Origin: Pelagomonas calceolata
Lineage: Eukaryota > Sar > Pelagophyceae > Pelagomonadales > Pelagomonadaceae
Assembly: GCA_918797485.1 (NCBI GenBank)
Contig: CAKKNE010000002.1
Coordinates: forward strand, 3,686,501 to 3,750,500
DNA length: 64,000 nucleotides
Reading direction: 5' to 3'
Below are positions 1 to 10,703 of the stretch, in pieces (positions within the stretch are counted from its first letter, which is position 1; each line of letters begins with the position of its first letter). Both the position numbers and the translations under genes were made by a program. The notes under the pieces were generated by a model, which did not search any database, was not told the origin of the DNA, and saw only the letters and a program-made list of their open reading frames with translations.

Positions 1-1129
1 CAATCGTGGCCCGGGGTCAGTAACCCGGGTAATTACCCGTTAGTACGGGTTATTAACCCCGCCGGGATCTTATAGTACTAGACTTTCTTATAGAGGGGGA
101 GGGGGAGGGGGCCTCACGGGCCACTGGCGCGGGCCTGGGCCGCGCCGGGCCACATGACTTGGTACTTGCCTTGGCGCACCTGTACGTACCCAAAAGCTCA
201 ACGGGCTGCTTGCGCCCATCCGCTCGCCCGGAGGGGTCTTTCGCTAATCTCACTAAACGGGTTTAGTCGAAAACCTGTCGGGTTATTGAGCGGGTTATTG
301 TCCCGGATCCCCTCCGAGGGGTAATTATAGGTTAATAACGGGTAATTAACAGGTAAGTGCCAACCTAGGCGCCAGTGGCGTTTCGCGTCGTGTTTGCGCA
401 TCCTCAGGCTACCGACGCCACCGTGACGGGTACCAAGGGGGACTTCGAGGGGGAAATCACCAGCATAGAAGCGAGTTTTGATTTTCACCCCTGAAAACCC
501 GCGAGTTGAGCTAAATACCCTCACGTTAGGTCATTTTGGGCACCTCACCCCATCTCGAGGGGGGCCCCTCCGTGGCAAGCTAGTGTCGCCGTGTGCTTAG
601 GATGCCCCTGGGACCAAACGGGCCAAGTTGCGACGTTCGGGCTATCAATTGAAAATCTCACCAATTTGGCGTCAGGCCCTGTAGATTACGCGTAAAAAAG
701 CGCGTAAATTACGGCGCACTGCATATAGCATCCGGTGGGCCCCTGAAGGAGATCCCACTTTAAAAACGGCGTAAAAAACAAGGAATCTAAAACTACTGCT
801 AGCCTGAGGGCTCTCCTCAGCTAGAAGGCGGCCCGGCCGGGCGGGCCCGGGGCCCGGGAGGTACGCGACCCCGAACGTCGCTGATGCAGTCTGACGCCAG
901 CTGCTCTCCGCGCCGTCATCCACGCGCGTCACATCCCGTAGCATGGTAGGACTCGGATGAGCCTGAGACTCGCCGGACAACTCAGTTTCGCCAGTGAACT
1001 TGACTCGGACTCACTGAGGCTGGCCGGGCAGCCTGCCAGTGAGTGAACCCACTCGGACTCGGAGCCTCTACTCGGATACAATACCCATCATCTCAATAGC
1101 TATAGCTAATATAGAAGCGAGCCAGCTCG
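1..1129. other. Intergenic region with dispersed repeats
   Basis: No gene was recognised before the DAW1 start. The stretch 153-231 recurs in the same orientation at 33709-33780 (catg-cttggtacttgcct core), in the GC-rich half. Positions 668-715 resemble the MITE-like repeat at 3318-3412 (AT-rich segments with ttacgcgtaaa). Positions 830-860 form a GC-only palindromic islet, and 990-1075 repeat actcgg and cctgag words. Short open frames here have no protein-like composition. Confidence 0.6.
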
Positions 1130-2702
1130 ATGAAGCTCAAAAGATTCTTACTGGTAAGGACTATCAATAAAAGATTGAATATTGAATATTGACCAGAGGT
1201 ACTATCCACCCGGTGTGATCTTGGAATACGAACTTCGCGATAAGAATCGAGAAACAAAAGAGATTGATTTGCTTCATTTAACCCCGGAGTAATTCACGAA
1301 AGAGCGATCTCTCCCAAAGTGCAAGGTTGTAGGACCGACGTGCAAGTTCTTGTGAATCAGATAACTTTTGAAGAGCCCCTGATAAGTGAAAGTCGTAAGC
1401 CCCAATTACGGCGTTTGATCTACAGTACGTACACTCGGTTCCTTCATCTGATATGTACATTTCACTCATTTAGAACTAATTGAGAAACTCGAGAGCAATG
1501 ATAGTAGTGATTATTATTTATTTAAGATTCTCCGTGCACATATTCTGCCTTTGACAAATTGTGCCTTCAACAAACAGGGCGACAAATTCATCACCGGGAG
1601 CTATGATAGAACTTGCAAAATCTGGCGAACCGAGACTGGAGAAGAGCTATTGACGTTAGAAGGACATCGAAATGTAGTCTATGCGATTGCTTTCAACAAC
1701 CCCTGGGGTAATAAGATAATCACGGGCTCTTTTGGTACTTTCCCTGGCCTTCCTTACTAGTAAGTTTACTAACTTTACGTAGATAAAACCTGCAAAATTT
1801 GGAATGCCGATAACGGGGATCTTTATCATACCTACCGTGGTCACGCCACAGAGATTGTGTGCTTGTCATTCAACCCCAATGGTTCTCTTGTCGCAACTGG
1901 CTCGATGGATAATACCGCAAGACTATGGGATGTGGAGTCTGGAGAATGTCTACATACGCTGCTTGGTCATACAGCCGAAATTGTCAGTTTGAACTTTGAT
2001 ACACCCGGTCGAAAAGTCATGACAGGGTCTTTTGACCATACGGTAAAAGTCTGGGATGCCAGGACCGGGCGTTGCATCCATACTCTGGCAGGACACAATG
2101 GTGAAATCTCCAGCACTCAGGTCAGTTGCCCCTAGTTTGATGTCAATCAAAAGTACATGCATAGTTCAACTACCAGTCTGACTTATGCATCAGCGGCTCG
2201 ATCGATAGGACTTGTAAGATATGGGACGTCCCGAGTGGTCGATGTGTCCATACACTGAGAGGACACAACGATGAAATTCTGGATGTTTGCTACAGCGCCA
2301 CTGGGTCAAGATTGGTGACAGCTTCTGCAGATGGGACATCAAGAGTATTCAACACAATGACAGGGGCTTGTCAATCCATACTCATTGGCCACGAGGGCGA
2401 AATTTCGAAAGTAGCATTTAACCCACAAGGCATCCGAATTTTGACAGCAAGCAGTGACAAAACAGCGCGCCTCTGGGATGCCGAGACCGGCGATTGCCTT
2501 CAGGTTAGACCATTTATTTTATTCAATTACCGTTCATGGTGCGTAGATACTTGAAGGTCACACAGACGAAATTTTTAGCTGCGCATTTAATTACAGTGGA
2601 GACACGATAATAACGGGCTCTAAAGATAACACGTGCCGTATCTGGAAATGTAAGTTGACTTTTAGTAATGCGTCAATAGTTACACTCAATAGTTTAGGCT
2701 GA
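1130..2702 (+). CDS. DAW1: DAW1/ODA16, outer-row dynein assembly WD40 protein (8 exons)
   Basis: Adaptor that links outer-arm dynein cargo to intraflagellar transport. Joined exons 1130-1153, 1197-1288, 1333-1424, 1474-1734, 1783-2120, 2165-2503, 2547-2649 and 2698-2702 give one frame of 417 aa, close to the family length of about 415-446. The product starts [20 protein letters not shown], continues [18 protein letters not shown] and [13 protein letters not shown], and then carries about eight WD repeats ([70 protein letters not shown]), ending RIWKC. This matches animal and Chlamydomonas DAW1 along its whole length. All seven introns are GT-AG and 43-49 nt; the last exon supplies only five bases including the stop. 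Exon joins were chosen by phase and homology recalled from memory. No disabling change was seen, so an intact flagellar gene is expected. Confidence 0.95.
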
Positions 2703-3317
2703 ATTGCGAGTGTATCGGCTGAGTCCACAAATCAACATATACTCTGACCTGATAACGAATGGGGAATTGTTTTCGCTGAGTTTTTGATATTTATTTCCGC
2801 GTTTCTTGTGTTGCAAGTGGCCGGCACGGTGTACTCGCGGTGTGACTCCATGCGCCCCATGCGAGAGGAGTCATGGTCCCGGGATCTCTCCTGGCGGCCT
2901 TACTTAGACTGTACTAAACCCGGTGGCTTCGAGGGAAACTAAAAATGGATAGGAGTCCACAGTGGTCCCCCCCTGGCACCCACTTCCACTGCTCGCCGGC
3001 GGATAAAAGTGGTACTATGATTTTTACAATTGCCACGGCTGCATTGCAGGAAGTAGATAAGCAATTACAAGCCGAAAAGGCAAAGATTGCTCAATTACAA
3101 GGACAAATGAATGACTCAGGCTCCGAGTTCTAGCTCCGAGTTCTACTAGCTCCCGGGCCGCCGAGTCACTGTCGGATGCCAGTGTAGAATGCCAGTGTGC
3201 TACTACTATGCCTTGGAGAATTATTCAGCATTCACTTATATAATGGGTAATAATTCTAATGATGATCTATCGAAATTTAGAAAGGGCCCGGGGGGCCGGG
3301 CCCGGGTCATTCTAGGC
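2703..3317. other. Intergenic region with a coiled-coil-like ORF fragment
   Basis: Most of this is non-coding and repeat-like. A frame at about 3024-3131 reads TAALQEVDKQLQAEKAKIAQ and then QLQGQMNDSGSEF, a heptad-like coiled-coil piece that could be a lone exon or a relic. A second protein-like stretch, ENYSAFTYIMGNNSNDDLSKF in pieces, lies at 3215-3283 in another frame. Neither could be joined to a neighbour with confidence. Confidence 0.35.
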
Positions 3318-3412
3318 CGTAGGGTGCAGTTTACGCACGGCGTTTTTACGTGGGATCTCCTGCAGCGGTGCTTTACGCGTAATTTGCGCGTTTTCCACGT
3401 AAACTGCACCTT
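3318..3412. repeat. MITE-like inverted repeat
   Basis: The left end GGTGCAGTTTACG and the right end CGTAAACTGCACC are exact reverse complements, and imperfect pairing continues inward. GC-rich islets (ggcccggggggcc) lie just outside both ends. A related half element (gcgtaaatcgcacc on the plus strand) is at 4055-4092 and a weaker one near 668-715. There is no coding capacity, so this is a small non-autonomous DNA element or palindromic repeat. Confidence 0.6.
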
Positions 3413-3504
3413 ATCTAGGCCCGGGGGGTCAAACACTTAAAATCTTACCGTGACGAGACTCAGGCTGAGAATGATACTGTGTATAGATACCTTACTGCTA
3501 TTTC

Positions 3505-3612
3505 GAGCAGGAAGAAGACTCTTAGGAGCTTGTTCCTTTTTTAGGTCTTCCTTAATTTATTTATTTATTTTATTTTCAAGTTATTTATTCAAGTTTGCTT
3601 TGCTTAGCCTGA
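3505..3612 (+). repeat. Dispersed repeat family R3, copy 1
   Basis: Core cttaggagcttgttcc followed by a T run, aggtcttccttaat and (ttta)n. Other copies are at 28391-28490 (minus) and 44041-44128 (plus, in the GC-rich half), with a shortened one at 44158-44200. The AT-rich tail suggests a retroposed short element, but no internal promoter box was identified. Confidence 0.65.
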
Positions 3613-3654
3613 GAGCATTTAATTGCTACTAGTACTATGCTACACTGGCCCGGG

Positions 3655-3762
3655 CACTAGCCCCCTCTTATTCTCCTCTATAGTCCCACCTTGACGTAAT
3701 GAAGGTTCACACCCCACTCATACATAGTGCTAGTATTACACGCCGGCGGGGAGTCACTAGCG
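3655..3762 (+). repeat. Dispersed repeat family R2, copy 1
   Basis: About 108 bp (tagtcccaccttgacgtaat then gaaggtt) recurring as the reverse complement at 36262-36369 with roughly 85 percent identity by eye. One copy lies in each compositional half of the window. Confidence 0.7.
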
Positions 3763-3864
3763 CCAAACTCACTCACACCGTTGCAGGGGGTCGGTATACC
3801 ACCGCACCCCTCATATTTCCTGCAAAAAAGGAGGTATAAAAATCCTTCCGGCGCAGCAGGTGTC

Positions 3865-3892
3865 AGCTAGCGGCCCTTTAAGACACTACTAG
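3865..3892. promoter_or_regulatory. GCTAG...AAGACACTA motif, left-half copy
   Basis: gctagcgg, ccctt and taagacactactag match the palindrome-flanked motif found eight more times in the GC-rich half (31204, 35854, 42558, 50507, 52593, 53569, 57816, 57922). This copy is the most diverged. Its function is unknown; it is listed as a possible regulatory or mobile motif. Confidence 0.4.
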
Positions 3893-4054
3893 TGGCTGCC
3901 CCAAACGCTGTCAGGTCCGAGCCAATTGCTAGTTGCATGCTGTTGCGAGCATGGTGTGCACTCTAGGTGCGCACTTGTGCAACCGTGCTCGTGCTGCTAT
4001 TGAGCTGTGTGGCTACCAAGTCCCTTTTAGTCGCTCTGGCTGCTCTGGACCGTT

Positions 4055-4937
4055 TCTCACGTAAAAAACGCCGTGCGTAAATCGCACCCTAGTAAAATTG
4101 TTGGTGAAGGATCAGGTTTTATAGCAACAATGGAAGATATGGATGAACTCGACATCCCCGCGGCTGGAATGTACAAGCTTGGAGAAGAAATTGTTCAAGG
4201 CTCAGAGAAGCTTAAGGTGTTGGAGATCTCGGGGAAAGGCCCGGGCGGCTGGGCCCGGACTCTGACTCGGGAGTCAGGCCCGGGCTCGGCCAAGGTTGTG
4301 CGGGTTAGGGGCAGAAAATCTCAATGAGCCTGGCGTGGGCGATTTCGGGGATTTCCTCCGAGAGATAGCAACTGCGGCACCGAGTTTGTCGACGTGCAAC
4401 TGCACGCCGCCAAGGATCGCTGGCGGAGGCCCCTGATACGTGCAACTGCCCCTGACGCATTTCGCTGGCTATGGTGCTTCCATGGGCTGCCCCGGCGCGG
4501 CCCATTGCCCTCAGATGCCCCGCGATAAGTCGAAACGGCGTGACGGAGGCCCAACTTCGGGTGCTGTAGCTCGCGCTGTAGGCGCGCGCTGCCGCGTGCA
4601 AACTCACGGCTATCTCACGGCTATACCTTGAGGCACCACCGCCGTAGCTAGCAAAAGCTCAGCCCCTCTAATAATCTACCTGTAAGTAAATTGTAGGTTG
4701 AGAGTCGACTCTCAGGAACCGATGATAGAGTGCGGCGACTCGCGCGATTCTCTGCATTTGGTTTATTACGTGCCGCGTCACCGTACGATTTATTATGCGG
4801 CCGACAGTAGCCACGTGGATGATTGTGCGCCTCAAGACGTCCTCTTAGATAAATGGCGACGACCTCCATGTTCTCTGTTTCATCGGCTGTCTAGCACGCG
4901 TGATTGTTTACACCACGACAGCCATCGTTCGATACTG
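4055..4937. other. Region upstream of NOT1 with an ORF fragment
   Basis: Positions 4055-4092 match the MITE at 3318-3412 in reverse. A plus-strand frame at about 4073-4240 encodes KIVGEGSGFIATMEDMDELD then IPAAGMYKLGEEIVQGSEKL, protein-like but unassigned; it might be an orphan exon. A GC-rich palindromic islet lies at 4220-4300. From 4700 to 4937 an in-frame extension of NOT1 is open (from ATG 4722), and a short out-of-frame ORF begins at 4853. Confidence 0.4.
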
Positions 4938-7900
4938 ATGAGCGATGTGAACTCAAATATACCAACACGGCGAGTTACTTGTGAAGTCGTAACTAACAAA
5001 ATTCAACAGCAATCTAGTGTTTTCTTTCAGCGGGCAGAAGCCGGAACCAAAGCCATCTCTCTTAATTCAGTAACTGGTCTTTTCGACATGATCGGATATT
5101 CCATTACTGGTATTGAAGCAACATCTCACTCTCTGTTGGGGGGTTCTCCTGTAGCAGACATGTCTAGTAATGTCGCTTTCAAGAGCGACGAATCTATATT
5201 TGAGCTCGCCGGCGACATAGAAAACACAGCTGGGCCATCTCGACTCAACGAATCGCTCACATCGACAAACAGCCATGATGCAGAGAGTGACACAAGTGCC
5301 ACCAGGACTACTCTGCCTAGCCCAGCCGCAGCAGGTTCCAAATCAGTTACAATAGGCGCTGGTGATCGACCCCTTCTCATTGCGGAACTAATGCCCATGG
5401 CCTCTGAGATGCAACCTGCAGTTGCTCCATCCGAGATCGTCCTAGATTGCGTTCACATGGTTTTCAACAACGTTTCACACAGTAATCTCGAGGCTAAGGT
5501 CAAGGATATCGCTCCGCTGCTGCACGAGGAACATTTTGGGTGGTTTGCAAATTATTTGGTGGTCAAACGGATCTCCACGCAGCCAAATTTTCACACACTG
5601 TACCTGGCCTTTTTGGAGAAGTTAGGTGCAGATGAACCCAAGCAGAAGCTTTTAAAATGCGTCATCAGCGCTGTCTTTCACAATATTGCCAAACTGCTTC
5701 GGTCATCAAAAATAACCACATCTACTAGTGAACGATCACTCCTCAAGAATCTTGGTAGCTGGCTAGGACAAATAACCCTGGCGAGGAATCGACCTATTCT
5801 TCAACGCCAGCTTGATGTGAAGGAGCTTTTATATCAAGGCTACGAGTCCGGTCGCCTCATTGCAATCTGTCCGTTTGTGGCTAAAATCCTTGAAGGTGCC
5901 AAGTCATCTGCTGTGTTCAGACCACCGAATCCTTGGTTGATGGGCCTGATGGCTGTTCTAAGAGATCTTTATGACATCCAGGAACTGAAGATGAACATAA
6001 AATTTGAGATCGAGGTTCTCTCGAAGCACCTAGGAATAAAGCTCGACGAGGTCACAGGCCCTGCTACTCTTGCATTTCGATGTCCGCCCGTGAAAGCTCG
6101 ATCTCCTGATTTTAACATCAAGCGAGCTGCCACAGATCCAATTTCAGAGACCCCGTTTGGCAAAGGACTCTCTTCGAATCCTCCCCACCGAGTAAGTTCC
6201 ATGTCACAGCAACAAACGCAACAACGTCAACAGGTTCAGTCTGCAGGTTATGCGTTGAAGCGTGAGAACAACGCAGTGCGCACCTTCGCAGCTGGCCAAT
6301 CTGCCTCGAACATTGCACCAGGGGGGCCTGATTTATTGCAATCACCACTGCCACCGCAAGCACAGCAGCAACCAGGGCTCTCGGAGCAAACTGTGATACC
6401 AAACCTTGCATCATACATAACGATTTCTGCGCAAATTGCGTCTGGACCTAGTGGTGCAGCTATGCGCCGTGTGGCACCGGTAGCTGTTGATCGGGCGATT
6501 CGAGAAATTATACAGCCTGTTGTGGAACGAAGCGTCACGATCGCGTGCATTACAACGAGGGATCTAGTTGCAAAGGACTTTGCCACTGAACCAGAAGAAA
6601 GTCGCATGCGCAAGGCAGCACAGCTCATGGTTTCTAACCTTGCGGGCAGCCTTGCCCTGGTTACATGTAAGGAACCGCTCCGTGTTAGTATTGCTAAACA
6701 TCTCCGTGCACTACTCCAGCAGCAGCCCGGCTCCTTTTCAGGCAGTGACCAGCACGAGCAACACGCAGTACAAACGTGTGCAGCTGAAAATCTAGACTTG
6801 GGTTGTATGCTCATCGAGAAGGCGGCAACTGAAAAGGCCATTCGTGACATTGATGAGGCGCTAGCTCCAGCTCTGAATGCGCGACAAAAGCGCTTCGAAC
6901 AAGGTCGTGGCTACTCCGATATGATAAGCCCTTTTGGCACTGGCGAGGGGCGATATCCTGCAGCTTTGCCTGAGGCCTTGAGACCAAAGGCAACTGGCCT
7001 TCTTGCGCATCAATTTTTTGTCTACGAAGCTTTTCAACGAATGCCAAGACAAGCTCACTTCCCGCAGCAAAGCGCCCATCAAGCAGCCAACCAGCAAGCA
7101 TCTTCGGCCCACATGCAACAGCAACAAAAGCAAAATCAGCAGCAAAATGTTTCGCGAGTGCCTGAAGCTGCATCAAACCAAGCCCAGCTATCAGGTTACT
7201 CAAGCCGTTTTCGCAGTGGTGCCTGCGGCGGTGCTGCCACTCTGTCTGCAATTGCCCAGCAAGCAGCTGCTGAGCGTCCATCCATCTCAATAGCCGAATT
7301 GATGGACGCATATCGTTCAGCAACAGCAAAACTCGATGCAGAGTTCGCATCACTCACTGCCAAGATGCCAAATGCTGCTGTCGACATCAATTTTGTTCAA
7401 TTACGGAACCATCCCATTTCTGTGCACGTCGGCGAGTTATTGCTCGCAGCTGCACGGGTTGATCACACCTCTAGAGATGATGCAGCATTAGCAATAGCGC
7501 AATCCACTTTCAAGGCGATGTGTGAGCAACGGGCGCTGGAGCCACCTGTCCGACTTGAGACATTAGCAATTGTCCTTGCTGCCGTTGCAGATATTTCAGC
7601 GCATCTTGTGCGCGACGAGGTGGCCAACTGGATCGCCTTTCTTCCCGCACATTCTGATGCTGATCGCTTCCTCCATGCTCATGTACTTGTGCGCCTGCTT
7701 GGAGTGGAGCTACTAGATGTTGCTGAGCTTGACGCTTATCTTGCGCGGAACATGGATGGAGGTCGGTCCCAACCTTGGCTTGACGTAGCGCTTAACTTTG
7801 TCGAGCTGAGTGTCGCAAAATACCATCTTGCAACATTTCCTGCCGACCTTCAGCGAATCGCGCGGGTTCTAGAAGTTGTCGCACGGCAACCACACCCACC

Positions 7901-9794
7901 ACCTGCCCTCAGGCGCCTTGTTGCTGCTCTGTCTGCAGACCAGCAGGGTCGTGCACACCAGCAGAAGTTGCAACAACAGCAGCAGAAGCTCGAAGAACCC
8001 AAGCAGCAATCAGCAACACAGCAGCAATTTCAGCATATCAACTCGGGGCTTGACGCTGGACTCAATGCGCTCAACATTACAGTGAGGAGAGCAATTTCGG
8101 GCACAAACGATGTGCAGAGCAATGTCGGGCATACCGTGAATGCGACTTGTGCTGCTCGGGAGTTGCGCCTGGCAAGTATAGTACCGGAGGACCCTGCTGG
8201 CGCTAGAGAACAAGTCACGGGGTTATTAGAGCAATGGATCCGCGTCTGGAATGAATCACCTGGGTCCGAGAAAGCCTACGCCCAATATCTGACATTGCTG
8301 CAACAACATGGTGTACCGAGAAACGAACAATCAACAGAGCGGTTCGTTCGCCTAGCCACAGTCATTTGCGTTGAGTCATGCGTCGAATCGCGAACAGCGG
8401 AGGAGGGTGCAAGCGCAGACAGCTTAGGTGTGCTTACCTATTCAGTTGTCGACGCCTATGCCAAGTTATTGATCTTATTAGTCAAGTATGCTATTCCTGA
8501 CTCAAGCCCCAGCACTGTATTAGCTGGCACACCGCAGCGCTTGGACCTGTTAAATCGCGTCCTCTTGACCTTGACACGCACTCTTGTGTCCAATTACGAC
8601 AAAACTGTGGAAATGGATAACTTTGACCAAAGACCCTACTTTCGTCTATTTCTAAACCTCCTTCAGGATTTAAATGTGCCAGATCCAGTTCTTGATTCAT
8701 CTAACCCACGTGTCTTGGCAGCATTTGCTACTGTGCTGCATGCGTTGCAGCCGGCAGTCACGCCTGGTTTTGCCTTCTCTTGGCTTGAGCTTGTCTCGCA
8801 TCGAATGTTCATGCCTAATCTTCTGCTCGCTAAGAATCAGAAGGGCTGGGCTTTGATGCACCGCTTACTTGTGGATCTATTTGTGTTTCTCGAACCCTAC
8901 CTTCGACAGGTTCAGCTCTCAGATGCGGCTCGACTCCTGTATAAGGGTGCGTTACGAGTCCTCTTGGTCTTACTGCACGATTTTCCGGAGTTTTTGAGTG
9001 ACTATCACTTCTCGTTCTGCGATGTCATTCCATCATCATGCATTCAACTTAGAAATCTTTTCTTGTCCGCGTTCCCTCGTTCAATGCGCTTGCCTGATCC
9101 CTTTACTCCAAATCTCAAAGTTGATCTGCTTCCTGAGATAAGTCAACCTCCTCGTATCCTATCAAATTGCGTCATCGCTCTGGAGGCCTGTGCCTTACGC
9201 GAGCCGCTGGACGAATACCTCCTGACACGCCACCCTATCTCCTTCCTCCTGGACCTCCCGAGGAAGCTCCTGGATGCAAATACAAACAATGATCATGTTA
9301 TAACCTCATATAATGTGCCCTTGGTAAATTCGCTTGTAGTCCATGTTGGCATGACTGCGATTTCCCAGCTCCATACTAAAAGTGGGAATCTGCAACAGCC
9401 GATCGCTCATAGTACACCTATGGATGTCTTCCAGCACCTCATGAACAACTTGGACTCCGAAGGAAGATACTTTCTCCTAAATGCAATTGCGAATCAGCTA
9501 AGATATCCAAACAATCATACACATTATTTTTCATGTGTCCTCTTATATCTTTTTGCTGAGGCGACTAGCGAATATATTCAAGAACAGGTTACGCGTGTGC
9601 TGCTCGAGCGACTGATAGTACATCGGCCGCACCCCTGGGGACTTCTTATCACTTTTATCGAACTCATAAAAAATCCTAGATACTCTTTTTGGTCTCATGG
9701 ATTTACTCACTGTGCAACAGAAATCGAACGAGTCTTTGAGTCTGTTGCTCGTTGTATCCCGCGTCGTGCTGCAACCCACATTCTTCAGAAATGA
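4938..9794 (+). CDS. NOT1: CCR4-NOT scaffold NOT1, N-terminally short form
   Basis: Scaffold of the CCR4-NOT deadenylase. One uninterrupted frame of 1618 aa from ATG 4938; an in-frame ATG at 4722 would add 72 residues of non-conserved sequence. In order it has the CAF1-binding MIF4G region (about residues 165-380, with RSLLKNLGSWLGQITLARNR and VFRPPNPWLMGLMAVL), the CNOT9-binding DUF3819-type region (about 500-680, with EESRMRKAAQLMVSNLAGSL), glutamine-rich linkers, and the long NOT1 C-terminal domain (DFPEFLSDYHFSFCDVIP, FPRSMRLPDPFTPNLKVDLL, ANQLRYPNNHTHYFSCVLLY, RPHPWGLLITFIELIKNP). Human CNOT1 is 2376 aa; the N-terminal HEAT region and most of the TTP-binding MIF4G have no counterpart here. 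They are either lost, on unrecognised upstream exons, or in a separate gene. The C-terminal identity is unmistakable. Confidence 0.94.
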   Translation: MSDVNSNIPTRRVTCEVVTNKIQQQSSVFFQRAEAGTKAISLNSVTGLFDMIGYSITGIEATSHSLLGGSPVADMSSNVAFKSDESIFELAGDIENTAGPSRLNESLTSTNSHDAESDTSATRTTLPSPAAAGSKSVTIGAGDRPLLIAELMPMASEMQPAVAPSEIVLDCVHMVFNNVSHSNLEAKVKDIAPLLHEEHFGWFANYLVVKRISTQPNFHTLYLAFLEKLGADEPKQKLLKCVISAVFHNIAKLLRSSKITTSTSERSLLKNLGSWLGQITLARNRPILQRQLDVKELLYQGYESGRLIAICPFVAKILEGAKSSAVFRPPNPWLMGLMAVLRDLYDIQELKMNIKFEIEVLSKHLGIKLDEVTGPATLAFRCPPVKARSPDFNIKRAATDPISETPFGKGLSSNPPHRVSSMSQQQTQQRQQVQSAGYALKRENNAVRTFAAGQSASNIAPGGPDLLQSPLPPQAQQQPGLSEQTVIPNLASYITISAQIASGPSGAAMRRVAPVAVDRAIREIIQPVVERSVTIACITTRDLVAKDFATEPEESRMRKAAQLMVSNLAGSLALVTCKEPLRVSIAKHLRALLQQQPGSFSGSDQHEQHAVQTCAAENLDLGCMLIEKAATEKAIRDIDEALAPALNARQKRFEQGRGYSDMISPFGTGEGRYPAALPEALRPKATGLLAHQFFVYEAFQRMPRQAHFPQQSAHQAANQQASSAHMQQQQKQNQQQNVSRVPEAASNQAQLSGYSSRFRSGACGGAATLSAIAQQAAAERPSISIAELMDAYRSATAKLDAEFASLTAKMPNAAVDINFVQLRNHPISVHVGELLLAAARVDHTSRDDAALAIAQSTFKAMCEQRALEPPVRLETLAIVLAAVADISAHLVRDEVANWIAFLPAHSDADRFLHAHVLVRLLGVELLDVAELDAYLARNMDGGRSQPWLDVALNFVELSVAKYHLATFPADLQRIARVLEVVARQPHPPPALRRLVAALSADQQGRAHQQKLQQQQQKLEEPKQQSATQQQFQHINSGLDAGLNALNITVRRAISGTNDVQSNVGHTVNATCAARELRLASIVPEDPAGAREQVTGLLEQWIRVWNESPGSEKAYAQYLTLLQQHGVPRNEQSTERFVRLATVICVESCVESRTAEEGASADSLGVLTYSVVDAYAKLLILLVKYAIPDSSPSTVLAGTPQRLDLLNRVLLTLTRTLVSNYDKTVEMDNFDQRPYFRLFLNLLQDLNVPDPVLDSSNPRVLAAFATVLHALQPAVTPGFAFSWLELVSHRMFMPNLLLAKNQKGWALMHRLLVDLFVFLEPYLRQVQLSDAARLLYKGALRVLLVLLHDFPEFLSDYHFSFCDVIPSSCIQLRNLFLSAFPRSMRLPDPFTPNLKVDLLPEISQPPRILSNCVIALEACALREPLDEYLLTRHPISFLLDLPRKLLDANTNNDHVITSYNVPLVNSLVVHVGMTAISQLHTKSGNLQQPIAHSTPMDVFQHLMNNLDSEGRYFLLNAIANQLRYPNNHTHYFSCVLLYLFAEATSEYIQEQVTRVLLERLIVHRPHPWGLLITFIELIKNPRYSFWSHGFTHCATEIERVFESVARCIPRRAATHILQK

Positions 9795-10703
9795 CTCTCA
9801 TAGGTTCTTGCATGGGCCCCGGCCACGTATCAAACATTACAGGCGAATCAAAACTTGATCAGAGTCAGTGAGTCTCTACTGGGCCCAGTCGCATGCGTCG
9901 GCCAATGACGCCAAACGCTAAATCGGACTCAACTATTACCTACTACTAAAAGCCTGAGCCTGAGGCCGGGTGACCTACCCATTGTATTTAGTACCCCTTG
10001 CCAGATGGGTAACTTCGCAACTGCGTCTCGCCGCGAAAGTGACCCCTTCCCCCCAACCCGGTCTCGGGGCGTACAAAGGGACTCTTCAAGGGCCGAAGTT
10101 TGGGACCCCGCAGCCAAAATCGCCCCTTAGGGGTGACCGTCACAACCCAGCCCGAAAATGGGAAAATAAACCTCTTGAATAGTACGTAAAATATACTATG
10201 ATTAAAAAAAAAACCTCTTGAATTAAACGAGTGGTGGAGACTAGGGCGGCCGTCGCTGCCATATCATGATGCACACTGGCAAATGTAATTTTAATGCCGG
10301 GCCCTGGCCGCTCAAGACGGCTCACGCCGTGCACTGCCAGTCACGGTGCCAGTGCGGCCACTGGCAGTGGCAGCCTGAGGCTGAGTGGCACCGTCACGGT
10401 GACGGTGACTCACTCAGTGTCCAGGCTGTGGCAGGCTCAGGCTCAGGCTCAGCCTGAGGCTGGCAATAAATATGTGCAGTTCCACCGTGACGACCGGTAC
10501 TTGTAGGTATAGTTATTTATAGACCCGTAACTTTAACGTATGAGTTACGGCGTTACGGCGTTACAAGAAAAAATAAGATCCAGGAAGTCCAGGAAGTAGA
10601 TAAGAACCAGCCCTTTATTTTAAGTCACTGGGTGAATACTTAGAAGCCTGGTCTTCTACACTGTATCGGTAGAATCCCAGAGAGGCTTTTAGCTAACTAT
10701 TGG
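9795..10703. other. Intergenic region rich in palindromic words
   Basis: No gene was seen. Positions 10290-10465 hold nested repeats of gctcagg, cctgagg, cagtggc and cgtcacggtgacg that could fold on themselves. The rest is low-information sequence with scattered short ORFs. Confidence 0.55.
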
